Shown here one piece after another: positions 30,674 to 39,087 of a stretch of 64,000 nt of DNA. Position numbers and translations under genes: made by a program. Every line of letters starts with the position of its first letter. The stretch's first letter is position 1. Source of the DNA: Modestobacter lapidis (GTDB lineage: Bacteria; Actinomycetota; Actinomycetes; Mycobacteriales; Geodermatophilaceae). The stretch spans positions 80,590 to 144,589 of the forward strand of contig JABAKE010000010.1 in the NCBI GenBank assembly GCA_019779905.1. Direction: 5' to 3'. The notes beneath the pieces were generated by a model. It was not told the DNA's origin. It did not search any database and worked only from the letters and a program-made list of their open reading frames with translations.

Positions 30674-31615
30674 CGGCGGACGCCGGCCGGGGGGTTCCTG
30701 GCCGGCGTCCGCGGGTGTGGTCGGTGTGGTCATGCTCAGGCCTGGGTGGCTCCGGTGCGTCGGCGGGAGACGAGGAGGGCGCCGCTGCCGGCGATGACGA
30801 GGGCGCCGCCGAGGGCGAGTGGGACGGCGACGCTGGCGCCGGTGTAGGCCAGGTTGCTGGAGCTGGCGGTGGTGGTGCCGGTGCCGACGTGGACGGTTTC
30901 CTGGAAGTAGGAGCCCTTGTTGCCGTCGTAGACGAAGGTGTGGTCGGCCTCGGTGGTGCCGGCCGGGATGGTGTAGGTCGCGGTGACGACGCCGTTGGCG
31001 TCGGCGGTGAAGGTGCCCAGGACGGTCGGGGTGGAGTGCATGACCAGGGTGACGACCTCGAAGGGCTGGAAGCCCTTGAGGATCTTGGTGATCTCCTTGC
31101 CCGGGACGACGGCCGAGGCCGGCACCGAGGTGGAGGTGGGGGCGATGCCCGCGGTGTTGGCCGAGGCGCCCTTGATGGCGCCCTTGGCCGGGGTGGCCGG
31201 GGTGGCCGTGTCGGTGCCGGTGTCGGTGCCGGTGTCGTTGGTGTCGGTGCTGGGGGCGGGGGTCGGCGTCGTGGCCGGCGCGGTCACCGTCGTGGTGATG
31301 AACGGGTATTCGGTGCCCTCGGTGCCGTAGACCTGGCTGCAGACCGCACCGATCTGGTGGGCGCCGGCCGGGGTGCCGGTCGGGAAGGACAGGGTCACCG
31401 ACCATGCGCCGTTCGCGTCGGACTCCCCGATGACCAGGTCGTCGGTCTCCAGCGCCTCGTCGGTCAGGACGACCGCGAATGCCGGGTATGCCTCGTCGAG
31501 GGTCGGGCATGCGGTGCCGTTGACGGTGAACGACGCACCGGCGACGACGGAGGCAGGAGCCACCGGGGCGGGCAGCGGGTCGGCGGCGAGGGCGGCGGGC
31601 GCCAGCGCCAGACCG
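30674..31615. repeat. 942-bp near-identical direct repeat, left copy
   Basis: Matches 32757-33698 at an offset of 2083 with one difference seen by eye (G at 31597 versus A at 33680). It covers the mature part and stop of the LAxTG gene and the first ~20 codons of the LCP gene, which here is only a fragment. Similarity stops abruptly inside the signal-peptide codons. Confidence 0.9.
30676..30712. terminator. Bidirectional terminator between convergent genes
   Basis: 13-bp perfect stem GCGGACGCCGGCC/GGCCGGCGTCCGC with an 11-nt loop, between the VIT transporter and the LAxTG gene. The same hairpin recurs at 32759-32795 inside the LCP coding start. Confidence 0.7.
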
Positions 31616-31680
31616 GCGGTGGTGGCGACGAGCGACAGGCCGGCGGCAGCGGTCACGCGGCGCAGGGGAAGGAGGGACAT
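30736..31680 (-). CDS. LAxTG sortase-anchored surface protein (left copy)
   Basis: 314 aa. The signal peptide (MSLLPLRRVTAAAGLSL, cleavage near ALAADP) differs from the right copy; from ADPLPAP onward the two proteins are identical. Two Ig-like beta domains follow, the first with a Cys pair (GTACPT, GAVCSQ) and a [10 protein letters not shown] core, separated by a Thr/Asp-rich linker (TDTNDTGTDTGTDT). The C-terminal sorting signal is LAYTG at residues 277-281, a hydrophobic helix and RRR. LAxTG is the class E sortase motif of high-GC actinobacteria; no sortase gene is in the window. Function unknown. Confidence 0.85.
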   Translation of the reverse strand: MSLLPLRRVTAAAGLSLVATTAGLALAPAALAADPLPAPVAPASVVAGASFTVNGTACPTLDEAYPAFAVVLTDEALETDDLVIGESDANGAWSVTLSFPTGTPAGAHQIGAVCSQVYGTEGTEYPFITTTVTAPATTPTPAPSTDTNDTGTDTGTDTATPATPAKGAIKGASANTAGIAPTSTSVPASAVVPGKEITKILKGFQPFEVVTLVMHSTPTVLGTFTADANGVVTATYTIPAGTTEADHTFVYDGNKGSYFQETVHVGTGTTTASSSNLAYTGASVAVPLALGGALVIAGSGALLVSRRRTGATQA

Positions 31681-31703
31681 CGGGACTCCGGTCTCAGGTT
31701 GGC

Positions 31704-31721
31704 GGCCCGCACGTCCGGACC
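31704..31721 (-). promoter_or_regulatory. Leader hairpin, left LAxTG gene
   Basis: In the transcript GGUCCG-GACGUG-CGGGCC forms six pairs including one U-G wobble, 23 nt before ATG. Same position as in the right copy and the unanchored paralogue. Confidence 0.5.
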
Positions 31722-31817
31722 GGCTTGCCCTGGACATCGGCGTGGAACCGGGCCAACTGAAACGGGATCACCCGACGGGGCGGCGATGTCCGGATCTGCC
31801 CGGAGCGGACCCGATGC

Positions 31818-32816
31818 TCATCGCTCGCAGGCCAGGCCTGCCGCCGCCACCGCGGCGGTCGTCTCATCGGTCGCGACCCGGGCGATGGTGCTACCCACGG
31901 GAGCGCTGACCGGCAGTACCGCGACCTCCCCGACGTCCGCCCGGGCCAGCGAGATCAGATCGGCCACGGAGGTGCCCGGGTCGACGGTCACCGCACCCGA
32001 GGCGGCCCAGGCGATCCGCTGGAGACGCCACGGGCGGACGACGGATCCGTGGACGGCGTCGGTGAGGGCCGAGAGAACCGTGCCGGCGGCCGACGCGCGG
32101 CCGTCCGGGTCGACCGGGACCGGCACCCAGTCGTCGCCGACCCGGCGCTCCGGATGCCGGGAGCGCACCAGAGCCAGGGCGGTCGCGCCGTCCACGTGCT
32201 GCGGCCCGGCCGAGGGCAGCAACAGCCCGGCGGCGGGATCGCGGACCGCGGCGGCCACGTCGAGGTCCAGACCGCCGACCGCGTCCACCACCGAGGCGAA
32301 GCCGGCCAGGTCGACCGCCACCAGGTGGTCGACCGGGATGCCCAGGGTGCAGAGCGCGTCGGCCGTGGCCCCCGGGCCGTCCAGCCAGGTCAGAGCCAGG
32401 CGGCCGGCCGTGATACCCCCGGATCGCACGACGAGGTCCCGGGGGATCGACAGCGCACCGGCGACGCCGTCGGCCGTCCGGTGCACGACGACGATGACGT
32501 CGGCACGGCTCCCCGGCACGTCCTGCGGACTGCCGAAGTCCTCGACGGCCGCCCCGGCCGGCAGGCGCTCGCGGGAGTCCAAGCCGACGAGCACCCAGGT
32601 GGTCCCGTCGCCGTCCGGACGCAGATCGACATCCAGCTCACCCACCCGGGCGCTGACCAGCGTCGCATCGACGCAGAGGAGCGCCACCAGCGCCGCCAGG
32701 ACGGCGAGGACCGTCCGGAGCCGGCGCCGCCGGGACGAGACCCCGGGGGCAGCGGACGGCGGACGCCGGCCGGGGGGTTCCTGGCCGGCGTCCGCGGGTG
32801 TGGTCGGTGTGGTCAT
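31818..32816 (-). CDS. LytR-CpsA-Psr (LCP) family wall-polymer ligase
   Basis: 332 aa. Short N-terminus, one membrane helix (residues ~34-52, RTVLAVLAALVALLCVDATL), then an extracytoplasmic LCP domain: VLVGLDSRE, RADVIVVVHR, ALSIPRDLVV, DAVGGLDLDV and GATALALVRSRH. The family transfers lipid-linked glycopolymers to peptidoglycan. ATG 32816 is two bases after the stop of the right LAxTG gene, so the pair is an operon. The first ~20 codons lie inside the duplicated segment and carry a terminator-like hairpin. No other start exists before the membrane helix. Confidence 0.85.
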   Translation of the reverse strand: MTTPTTPADAGQEPPGRRPPSAAPGVSSRRRRLRTVLAVLAALVALLCVDATLVSARVGELDVDLRPDGDGTTWVLVGLDSRERLPAGAAVEDFGSPQDVPGSRADVIVVVHRTADGVAGALSIPRDLVVRSGGITAGRLALTWLDGPGATADALCTLGIPVDHLVAVDLAGFASVVDAVGGLDLDVAAAVRDPAAGLLLPSAGPQHVDGATALALVRSRHPERRVGDDWVPVPVDPDGRASAAGTVLSALTDAVHGSVVRPWRLQRIAWAASGAVTVDPGTSVADLISLARADVGEVAVLPVSAPVGSTIARVATDETTAAVAAAGLACER

Positions 32817-33698
32817 GCTCAGGCCTGGGTGGCTCCGGTGCGTCGGCGGGAGACGAGGAGGGCGCCGCTGCCGGCGATGACGAGGGCGCCGCCGAGGGCG
32901 AGTGGGACGGCGACGCTGGCGCCGGTGTAGGCCAGGTTGCTGGAGCTGGCGGTGGTGGTGCCGGTGCCGACGTGGACGGTTTCCTGGAAGTAGGAGCCCT
33001 TGTTGCCGTCGTAGACGAAGGTGTGGTCGGCCTCGGTGGTGCCGGCCGGGATGGTGTAGGTCGCGGTGACGACGCCGTTGGCGTCGGCGGTGAAGGTGCC
33101 CAGGACGGTCGGGGTGGAGTGCATGACCAGGGTGACGACCTCGAAGGGCTGGAAGCCCTTGAGGATCTTGGTGATCTCCTTGCCCGGGACGACGGCCGAG
33201 GCCGGCACCGAGGTGGAGGTGGGGGCGATGCCCGCGGTGTTGGCCGAGGCGCCCTTGATGGCGCCCTTGGCCGGGGTGGCCGGGGTGGCCGTGTCGGTGC
33301 CGGTGTCGGTGCCGGTGTCGTTGGTGTCGGTGCTGGGGGCGGGGGTCGGCGTCGTGGCCGGCGCGGTCACCGTCGTGGTGATGAACGGGTATTCGGTGCC
33401 CTCGGTGCCGTAGACCTGGCTGCAGACCGCACCGATCTGGTGGGCGCCGGCCGGGGTGCCGGTCGGGAAGGACAGGGTCACCGACCATGCGCCGTTCGCG
33501 TCGGACTCCCCGATGACCAGGTCGTCGGTCTCCAGCGCCTCGTCGGTCAGGACGACCGCGAATGCCGGGTATGCCTCGTCGAGGGTCGGGCATGCGGTGC
33601 CGTTGACGGTGAACGACGCACCGGCGACGACGGAGGCAGGAGCCACCGGGGCGGGCAGCGGGTCGGCGGCGAGGGCGGCAGGCGCCAGCGCCAGACCG
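32757..33698. repeat. 942-bp near-identical direct repeat, right copy
   Basis: Partner of 30674-31615. Here it joins smoothly into the complete LCP gene on the left and a different signal-peptide sequence on the right. Confidence 0.9.
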
Positions 33699-33763
33699 AG
33701 GGTAGCGGTGCCGAGAGTGAGGCCCGTCGTCACGGCGACGCGGGAGCGGGACAGGCGGCTCAT
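32819..33763 (-). CDS. LAxTG sortase-anchored surface protein (right copy)
   Basis: 314 aa. Signal peptide MSRLSRSRVAVTTGLTLGTA with cleavage near ALAADP, then the same mature protein and LAYTG sorting signal as the left copy. The signal peptide resembles that of the unanchored paralogue upstream ([14 protein letters not shown]), so those two 5' ends are closer relatives. ATG with GGAG about 7 nt upstream. Co-transcribed with the LCP gene, suggesting a surface protein made with wall-polymer attachment. Confidence 0.85.
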   Translation of the reverse strand: MSRLSRSRVAVTTGLTLGTATLGLALAPAALAADPLPAPVAPASVVAGASFTVNGTACPTLDEAYPAFAVVLTDEALETDDLVIGESDANGAWSVTLSFPTGTPAGAHQIGAVCSQVYGTEGTEYPFITTTVTAPATTPTPAPSTDTNDTGTDTGTDTATPATPAKGAIKGASANTAGIAPTSTSVPASAVVPGKEITKILKGFQPFEVVTLVMHSTPTVLGTFTADANGVVTATYTIPAGTTEADHTFVYDGNKGSYFQETVHVGTGTTTASSSNLAYTGASVAVPLALGGALVIAGSGALLVSRRRTGATQA

Positions 33764-33786
33764 CGGAGTCTCCGGTTCGTGGCGGC

Positions 33787-33803
33787 GGCCCGACGTCCGG
33801 GCC
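33787..33803 (-). promoter_or_regulatory. Leader hairpin, right LAxTG gene
   Basis: GGCCCG-GACGT-CGGGCC in transcript sense, 23 nt before ATG. The nonamer CTAGACAGA (33812-33820, minus sense) lies 48 nt before ATG and is shared with the paralogue at the same distance. The rest of the 33764-34035 gap shows no gene. Confidence 0.55.
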
Positions 33804-34035
33804 TGTTGGTGTCTGTCTAGTGGTCGGTCTCGTCCCGGAATGGCAGTCGTTGCTCCGACACGCCACGCTATCGACCAAGTCATGACAGTTGACCCGCGGA
33901 TCGTCCAGACGCGAGGCCTTCGACGCTGTGTGCACCTGCCGACAGCTGGACGGATCGCTACCCACATGTGCTGGTATCTGCGTCACGGCGCGAGGGCGGG
34001 TGACCGGAACGATCCTGCGGTCGATCGTCCAGCGA

Positions 34036-34497
34036 TCAGGGGCGGTCGGCGTCGTCCGTGCCGGAGGCCGGCGGTCCTGCCGCGGTCACGGTCACGGCGA
34101 CGATCGGGTAGTCGAACTCCGCGCTGTCCGCGGAGCCGCCGCCCCGGCACACGGCGCCCACCTCGTGCGTCCCGGCCGACGTGCCGGCCGGGAACGACAG
34201 GGTCACCGACCATTCGCCGTCGGCGTCGGCCACGCCGACGGCCAGGTCGTCGGTCGACTCCGCCTCGTCGGTCAGGACGGCCACCCTGGCCGGATCGCCG
34301 GCGTCGAGGGCGTGGCACCCGCTTCCGCTGACCGTGAACGGGGTCCCCGCGACCACGGTCAGCGGCAGCGCGGGTGCACTGGCCGGCGCACCCTGCGGCG
34401 CGGCGGCCGCGGTGGTCCCGAAGGTGAGGACCGCAACGGCGGTGCCGGCGGCGAGACCGGCCGCCACGGCGACCCGGGAACGGGGCAGGCGGGCCAT
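34036..34497 (-). CDS. Secreted one-domain paralogue without cell-wall anchor
   Basis: 153 aa from ATG 34497 with GGAGG 5 nt upstream. Signal peptide ([20 protein letters not shown], cleavage near TAAAAP), then one Ig-like domain aligning with the first domain of the LAxTG proteins: VVAGTPFTV, a Cys pair (GCHAL, GAVCRG), [27 protein letters not shown]. It ends soon after VTVTAAGPP with no second domain, LAxTG or membrane helix, so it should be released. Function unknown. Confidence 0.8.
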   Translation of the reverse strand: MARLPRSRVAVAAGLAAGTAVAVLTFGTTAAAAPQGAPASAPALPLTVVAGTPFTVSGSGCHALDAGDPARVAVLTDEAESTDDLAVGVADADGEWSVTLSFPAGTSAGTHEVGAVCRGGGSADSAEFDYPIVAVTVTAAGPPASGTDDADRP

Positions 34498-34520
34498 CGG
34501 GACCTCCGGGGTGGGGCGGT

Positions 34521-34537
34521 GGTCCGGCGGCCGGACC
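34521..34537 (-). promoter_or_regulatory. Leader hairpin, unanchored paralogue
   Basis: GGTCCG-GCCGC-CGGACC in transcript sense, 23 nt before ATG; compared with the right LAxTG gene, one C-G pair is replaced by U-A. CTAGACAGA lies at 34546-34554, 48 nt before ATG. Confidence 0.55.
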
Positions 34538-34678
34538 TGTCCGTCTCTGTCTAGCTGCCCGGCAGGGCCCGCTTGGCACTGGTTGCCAGGACACGCTGGC
34601 CGGCCGGCCATCCCGTCACAGCCGCACCACCCGTTGCTGCGGACGGAGTCGGGAATCGGGCAGGACATGCCAATGGCA

Positions 34679-34709
34679 GAGGCCGCCTCCCCGTGGGGGA
34701 GGCGGCCTC
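34679..34709. terminator. Strong hairpin terminator downstream of the DUF2631 gene
   Basis: 14-bp perfect stem GAGGCCGCCTCCCC with its complement and a GTG loop. It lies 36 bp beyond the DUF2631 stop and separates it from the secreted-protein cluster. Confidence 0.85.
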
Positions 34710-34744
34710 CGTGGTCGTGCGGCGCCGCAGTCGGCGGCGTGAGC

Positions 34745-35065
34745 TCAGTTCTTGCGCCAGGCGTTCTTCCGGCGGCGGGAGTCCCAGATCAGGAGCACCA
34801 CCATGACGGCCGCCAGGCTGATCAACCAGAGGTCCTCCACCTGGCCCTCGTGGTTGCCGAAGACCATCGCGGCGAGGAAGGCGATCGGCACGAGCGCTGC
34901 GATCCGGCCGTACTTGCCCATCTCGTGGTGCCAGCCCCAGTCCTCGGGGCGCTCGTGCTGGATCGGGGCCTCGCCGGCCCGCACGATGCCCTCCACCCGG
35001 GCGGGCTGCTCGATCACCCGGGCGCTGGTCTGGTGGCCCTGTCCACGGCCGCTGTGCTCACTCAC
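34745..35065 (-). CDS. DUF2631 membrane protein
   Basis: 106 aa from GTG 35065. Cytoplasmic N-terminus with [19 protein letters not shown], two membrane helices ([14 protein letters not shown] and [16 protein letters not shown]) and a basic end. DUF2631 is an actinobacterial family of unknown function found beside dxr. The start codon overlaps the stop of a 26-codon mini-ORF, and GAGGAA of that mini-ORF serves as ribosome site. Confidence 0.87.
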   Translation of the reverse strand: MSEHSGRGQGHQTSARVIEQPARVEGIVRAGEAPIQHERPEDWGWHHEMGKYGRIAALVPIAFLAAMVFGNHEGQVEDLWLISLAAVMVVLLIWDSRRRKNAWRKN

Positions 35066-35142
35066 GTGGCTTCCTCGCTGGGGCTCGTCGGCCGCGTTCG
35101 CGGCGCTGCTGTGCTGGTCGGTGAGCTCGCACGCTCGCTCAC
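35062..35142 (-). CDS. 26-codon leader mini-ORF before the DUF2631 gene
   Basis: GTG start, TGA overlapping the DUF2631 GTG (GTGA). The peptide starts [12 protein letters not shown] and ends [10 protein letters not shown]. It aligns without gaps with the mini-ORFs before ispG and truB at 14 of 26 positions. Translation is inferred only. Confidence 0.5.
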   Translation of the reverse strand: MSERASSPTSTAAPRTRPTSPSEEAT

Positions 35143-35218
35143 GACGCATGATGCCAGGCCCGGCGAACGGCCACCCGGCGACCGGCGGGCGGGGGGCGGG
35201 TGTTGCGAGGATGCACCC

Positions 35219-36418
35219 GTGAACGCGCCGCGGAAGGTCACCGTGCTGGGGTCCACCGGGTCGATCGGCCGGCAGGCGATCGCCGTGGCCCGGCAGAACC
35301 CCGACCACCTCCGGGTGACCGCGCTGGCCGCCGGTGGCGGCGACGTGGCCCTGCTCGCCGAGCAGGCCCTGTCGCTGGGCGTGCGCACCGTGGCGGTCGC
35401 CCGCGCCACGGCCGCCCAGGATCTGCAGCTCGCCTTCTACGCCGCTGCCTCCAAGCGCGGCTGGGCGCAGGGGCAGTACGCGCTCCCCGAGATCCTTGCC
35501 GGACCCCGCGCCGCCGAGGAGCTGGCCGCCCGCCCCGCCGACGTCGTCCTGAACGGGATCACCGGGTCCATCGGACTCGGGCCCACCCTCGCCGCGCTCC
35601 GGGCCGGGCGCACCGTGGCGCTGGCCAACAAGGAGTCCCTGGTCGCCGGGGGGTCGCTGGTCACCGCCGCGGCCGCACCGGGTCAGCTGGTGCCGGTCGA
35701 CTCCGAGCACTCGGCCCTGGCGCAGTGCCTGCGGGGCGGTGCCCGCGGCGAGGTCGCGCGGCTGGTGCTCACCGCCAGCGGCGGCCCCTTCCGCGGCCGC
35801 ACCGCGGCCGAGCTGGCCGACGTCACCCCCGAGCAGGCCCTGGCCCACCCGACCTGGGACATGGGCCCGGTCGTGACGATCAACTCGGCCACGCTGGTCA
35901 ACAAGGGGCTGGAGCTGATCGAGGCCCACCTGCTCTTCGGCGTCCCCTACGCCGACATCGACGTCGTGGTGCACCCGCAGTCGATCGTGCACTCGATGGT
36001 CACCTTCACCGACGGCGCGACGATCGCCCAGGCCAGCCCACCGGACATGCGGCTGCCGATCGCCCTGGCGCTGGCCTGGCCCGACCGGCTGCCCGACGTC
36101 CAGCCTGCCCTCGACTGGTCGGCCGCCACCCGTTGGGAGTTCGCACCGCTGGACGAGGTGGCCTTCCCGGCGGTGCGCCTCGCCCGGCAGGCGGGGGAGG
36201 CCGGCGGCGTCGTCCCGGCGCTGTACAACGCGGCCAACGAGGAGGCGGTGGCGGCGTTCGCGGCCGGACACCTGTCGTTCCCAGCCATCGTCCAGGTCGT
36301 CGCGGGTACGCTCGACCAGGCGCCGGACCTCGGCGTCCCCACCTGCGTCGAGGACGTGCTGGCCGCGGAGAAGTGGGCCCGGGAGCACGCCCGCGCCGCG
36401 ATCGGCCAGCGGATGTGA
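35219..36418 (+). CDS. dxr: 1-deoxy-D-xylulose-5-phosphate reductoisomerase
   Basis: Second MEP-pathway step. 399 aa from GTG 35219. NADPH site [48 protein letters not shown] and PQSIVHSMV are all intact. The long open frame upstream is non-coding. dxr, the site-2 protease and ispG form the usual actinobacterial trio. Confidence 0.96.
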   Translation: MNAPRKVTVLGSTGSIGRQAIAVARQNPDHLRVTALAAGGGDVALLAEQALSLGVRTVAVARATAAQDLQLAFYAAASKRGWAQGQYALPEILAGPRAAEELAARPADVVLNGITGSIGLGPTLAALRAGRTVALANKESLVAGGSLVTAAAAPGQLVPVDSEHSALAQCLRGGARGEVARLVLTASGGPFRGRTAAELADVTPEQALAHPTWDMGPVVTINSATLVNKGLELIEAHLLFGVPYADIDVVVHPQSIVHSMVTFTDGATIAQASPPDMRLPIALALAWPDRLPDVQPALDWSAATRWEFAPLDEVAFPAVRLARQAGEAGGVVPALYNAANEEAVAAFAAGHLSFPAIVQVVAGTLDQAPDLGVPTCVEDVLAAEKWAREHARAAIGQRM

Positions 36419-36431
36419 CGGAGGGGCTGAA

Positions 36432-37802
36432 CTGAGCGGGTTCCTGTTGACGGTCCTCGGGATCGTCGCCTTCGCCGTCGGCCTGTTGTTCTCCATCGGC
36501 TTCCACGAGTTCGGCCACTTCTTCTGGGCCCGGAAGTTCGGCATGCGGGTGCCGCAGTTCTTCGTCGGCTTCGGCCCGACGGTGTTCTCCCGGCACCGCG
36601 GGGAGACCGAGTTCGGCATCAAGGCCGTTCCGCTGGGCGGCTACATCCGCATCGTCGGGATGATCCCGCCGGCCGAGGAGGGCGAGAGCAAGCGCGCCAC
36701 CCGGATGCGCAGCTTCATCGCCGAGGTCCGCGGCCAGGCGCTCAACGACGTGCGGCCGACCGACGGCGACCGGGTCTTCTACAAGAAGCCCTGGTGGCAG
36801 CGGGTGATCGTGATGTTCGCCGGTCCGTTCCACAACCTGGTGCTCGCCGTCGTCTTCTTCACCGTCGTGCTGGTCGGCTTCGGCATCCCGGAGTCGACCA
36901 CGACGATCGCCTCGGTCCCGGCCTGCGTGCTGCCCGCCGGTGCCAGCAGCGCAGGTGCCGCCGACCCCTGCCGGGTACCGATCACCGACACCGGCGAGCG
37001 GTGCGAGACCGGCAGCGCCGAGTGCGCGCTGCCGCCGCCGAGCCCGGCCGCCGCGGCCGGCCTGGAGCCCGGCGACACCATCGTGGCCATCGACGGCCGC
37101 CCGGTGTCGCAGGAGACCGACACCGGCTGGAAGCAGTTGCAGGAGGCCGTCCGGGCCAGCATCGACGCCCCGGTCGTGCTCACCGTGGAACGGGACGGCG
37201 CCGAGCGCGACCTGACCGTCACCCCGATCGAGAACCGCGTCTACCTCGAGGCGCAGAGCGACGAGACGGTCCGCGTCGGCTACGTCGGGGTCAGTCCGGC
37301 GCAGACCTACGTGCAGCAGCCGGTCACCGCCGTCCCGGCCTTCCTCGGTGACACCATCGAGCGGTCGGTGGACCGGCTGATCGAGATTCCGGAGCGGATT
37401 CCGCAGCTGTTCCGGGCCACGTTCCTGGGCGAGGAGCGAGACCCCAACGGACCGATCGGCGTCATCGGCGTCAGCCGGATCTCCGGTGAGGTGTTCGCCC
37501 TCGAGCGCTTCACCACCACCGAGAAGATCAGCACGTTCTTCTCGCTGCTGGCCGGGGTGAACCTGGTGCTGTTCCTGTTCAACCTGGTGCCCATCTACCC
37601 GCTGGATGGCGGGCACGTCGCCGGTGCGCTCTACGAGAAGGCCCGCTCGGTCGCGGCCCGGCTGCGCGGCCGGCCCGACCCGGGCCCGTTCGACATCGCC
37701 CGGCTGATGCCGGTCGCCTACGTCGTCGCCGGGCTGTTCATCGTGCTGTCCGGGCTGCTGTTCATCGCCGACATCGTCAACCCCCTCACGCTCTCGCAGT
37801 AG
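36432..37802 (+). CDS. rip: Site-2 intramembrane metalloprotease (Rip/RseP), CTG start
   Basis: M50-family protease that cleaves anti-sigma factors in the membrane. 456 aa from CTG 36432. HEFGH zinc motif at residues 25-29, a PDZ domain in the middle (AAGLEPGDTIVAIDGRPV) and the C-terminal NLVPIYPLDGGHV. GGAGGGG lies exactly 5 nt before CTG 36432, while the first conventional start (TTG 36447) would have a 20-nt spacing and cut into the first helix. It follows dxr by 13 nt. Confidence 0.92.
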   Translation: MSGFLLTVLGIVAFAVGLLFSIGFHEFGHFFWARKFGMRVPQFFVGFGPTVFSRHRGETEFGIKAVPLGGYIRIVGMIPPAEEGESKRATRMRSFIAEVRGQALNDVRPTDGDRVFYKKPWWQRVIVMFAGPFHNLVLAVVFFTVVLVGFGIPESTTTIASVPACVLPAGASSAGAADPCRVPITDTGERCETGSAECALPPPSPAAAAGLEPGDTIVAIDGRPVSQETDTGWKQLQEAVRASIDAPVVLTVERDGAERDLTVTPIENRVYLEAQSDETVRVGYVGVSPAQTYVQQPVTAVPAFLGDTIERSVDRLIEIPERIPQLFRATFLGEERDPNGPIGVIGVSRISGEVFALERFTTTEKISTFFSLLAGVNLVLFLFNLVPIYPLDGGHVAGALYEKARSVAARLRGRPDPGPFDIARLMPVAYVVAGLFIVLSGLLFIADIVNPLTLSQ

Positions 37803-37815
37803 GAGACTTCTGGTT

Positions 37816-37896
37816 GTGAGTGAGCTTGCGAACGAACCATCGAGCACAGCACCGTCGGTCACGAGGCCGACGAGCGTCAGCGAGGAGCGCACGTGA
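37816..37896 (+). CDS. 26-codon leader mini-ORF before ispG
   Basis: GTG start 13 nt after the protease stop, with GGAG 10 nt upstream; TGA overlaps the ispG GTG. Peptide [12 protein letters not shown] to [10 protein letters not shown]. Same length and register as the other mini-ORFs although many bases differ. Confidence 0.55.
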   Translation: MSELANEPSSTAPSVTRPTSVSEERT

Positions 37897-39047
37897 CCGT
37901 CTCTCTGGGGCTGCCTGCCCTGCCGCCGCCCGTCCTCGCCCCTCGCCGCGCGACCCGGCAGCTCGACGTCGGCGGGGTCGGGGTGGGCAGCGATTCCCCG
38001 GTCAGCGTGCAGTCGATGTGCACCACCAAGACCGCCGACATCAACGCCACGCTGCAGCAGATCGCCGAGCTGACCGCGTCCGGCTGCCAGATCGTCCGGG
38101 TGGCGGTGCCCGACACCGACGACGCCGAGGCGCTGCCGATCATCGCGAAGAAGTCGCAGATCCCGGTGATCGCCGACATCCACTTCCAGCCGCGCTACGT
38201 CTTCGCCGCGATCGACGCCGGCTGCGCCGCCGTCCGGGTCAACCCCGGCAACATCAAGAAGTTCGACGACAAGGTCGGCGAGATCGCCAAGGCCGCCAAG
38301 GACGCCGGCACCCCGATCCGGATCGGCGTCAACGCCGGCTCGCTGGACCGCCGGCTGCTGGCCAAGTACGGCAAGGCGACACCCGAGGCGCTGGTCGAGT
38401 CCGCGCTGTGGGAGTGCTCGCTGTTCGAGGAGCACGACTTCCGCGAGATCAAGATCTCGGTCAAGCACAACGACCCGGTCGTCATGGTGCGGGCCTACGA
38501 GCTGCTGGCCGAGCAGTGCGACTACCCGCTGCACCTGGGCGTCACCGAGGCCGGGCCCTCCTTCCAGGGCACGATCAAGTCCGCCGTGGCCTTCGGGGCG
38601 TTGCTGTCCCGCGGCATCGGCGACACGATCCGGGTGTCGCTGTCGGCACCGCCGGTGGAGGAGGTGAAGGTCGGCAACCAGATCCTGGAGTCGCTGAACC
38701 TTCGCCAGCGCGGGCTGGAGATCGTCAGCTGCCCGTCCTGCGGCCGGGCCCAGGTCGACGTCTACAAGCTGGCCAACGAGGTCACCGCCGGGCTCGAGGG
38801 CATGGAGGTGCCGCTGCGGGTCGCGGTCATGGGCTGCGTCGTCAACGGACCGGGCGAGGCCCGGGAGGCCGATCTCGGCGTCGCCTCCGGCAACGGCAAG
38901 GGCCAGATCTTCGTCCGCGGCGAGGTCATCAAGACCGTCTCGGAATCGCAGATCGTCGAGACCCTGATCGAGGAGGCCATGCGCATCGCCGCCGAGCAGG
39001 TCGACGTCGGCAACCCGTCGGGTCCGCCGGTCGTGACGGTCAGCTGA
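37893..39047 (+). CDS. ispG: (E)-4-hydroxy-3-methylbut-2-enyl-diphosphate synthase
   Basis: 4Fe-4S enzyme of the MEP pathway. 384 aa; TIM-barrel part ([32 protein letters not shown]) and cluster domain with Cys280, Cys283 (SCPSCGRAQ), Cys315 and Glu322 ([16 protein letters not shown]). The spacing matches E. coli IspG. GTG start preceded by GCGAGGAG from the mini-ORF end. Confidence 0.97.
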   Translation: MTVSLGLPALPPPVLAPRRATRQLDVGGVGVGSDSPVSVQSMCTTKTADINATLQQIAELTASGCQIVRVAVPDTDDAEALPIIAKKSQIPVIADIHFQPRYVFAAIDAGCAAVRVNPGNIKKFDDKVGEIAKAAKDAGTPIRIGVNAGSLDRRLLAKYGKATPEALVESALWECSLFEEHDFREIKISVKHNDPVVMVRAYELLAEQCDYPLHLGVTEAGPSFQGTIKSAVAFGALLSRGIGDTIRVSLSAPPVEEVKVGNQILESLNLRQRGLEIVSCPSCGRAQVDVYKLANEVTAGLEGMEVPLRVAVMGCVVNGPGEAREADLGVASGNGKGQIFVRGEVIKTVSESQIVETLIEEAMRIAAEQVDVGNPSGPPVVTVS

Positions 39048-39087
39048 GGACGACGACGGCCCAGGGCCGAGGACGGGAGCGCTGGAG

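Noticed and set aside
31818..33986. A 722-codon minus-strand frame that would fuse the LCP domain to an upstream surface protein
   Set aside because: The N-terminal part is the wrong frame of the LAxTG gene; the real genes are separate, with a stop and new ATG two bases apart.
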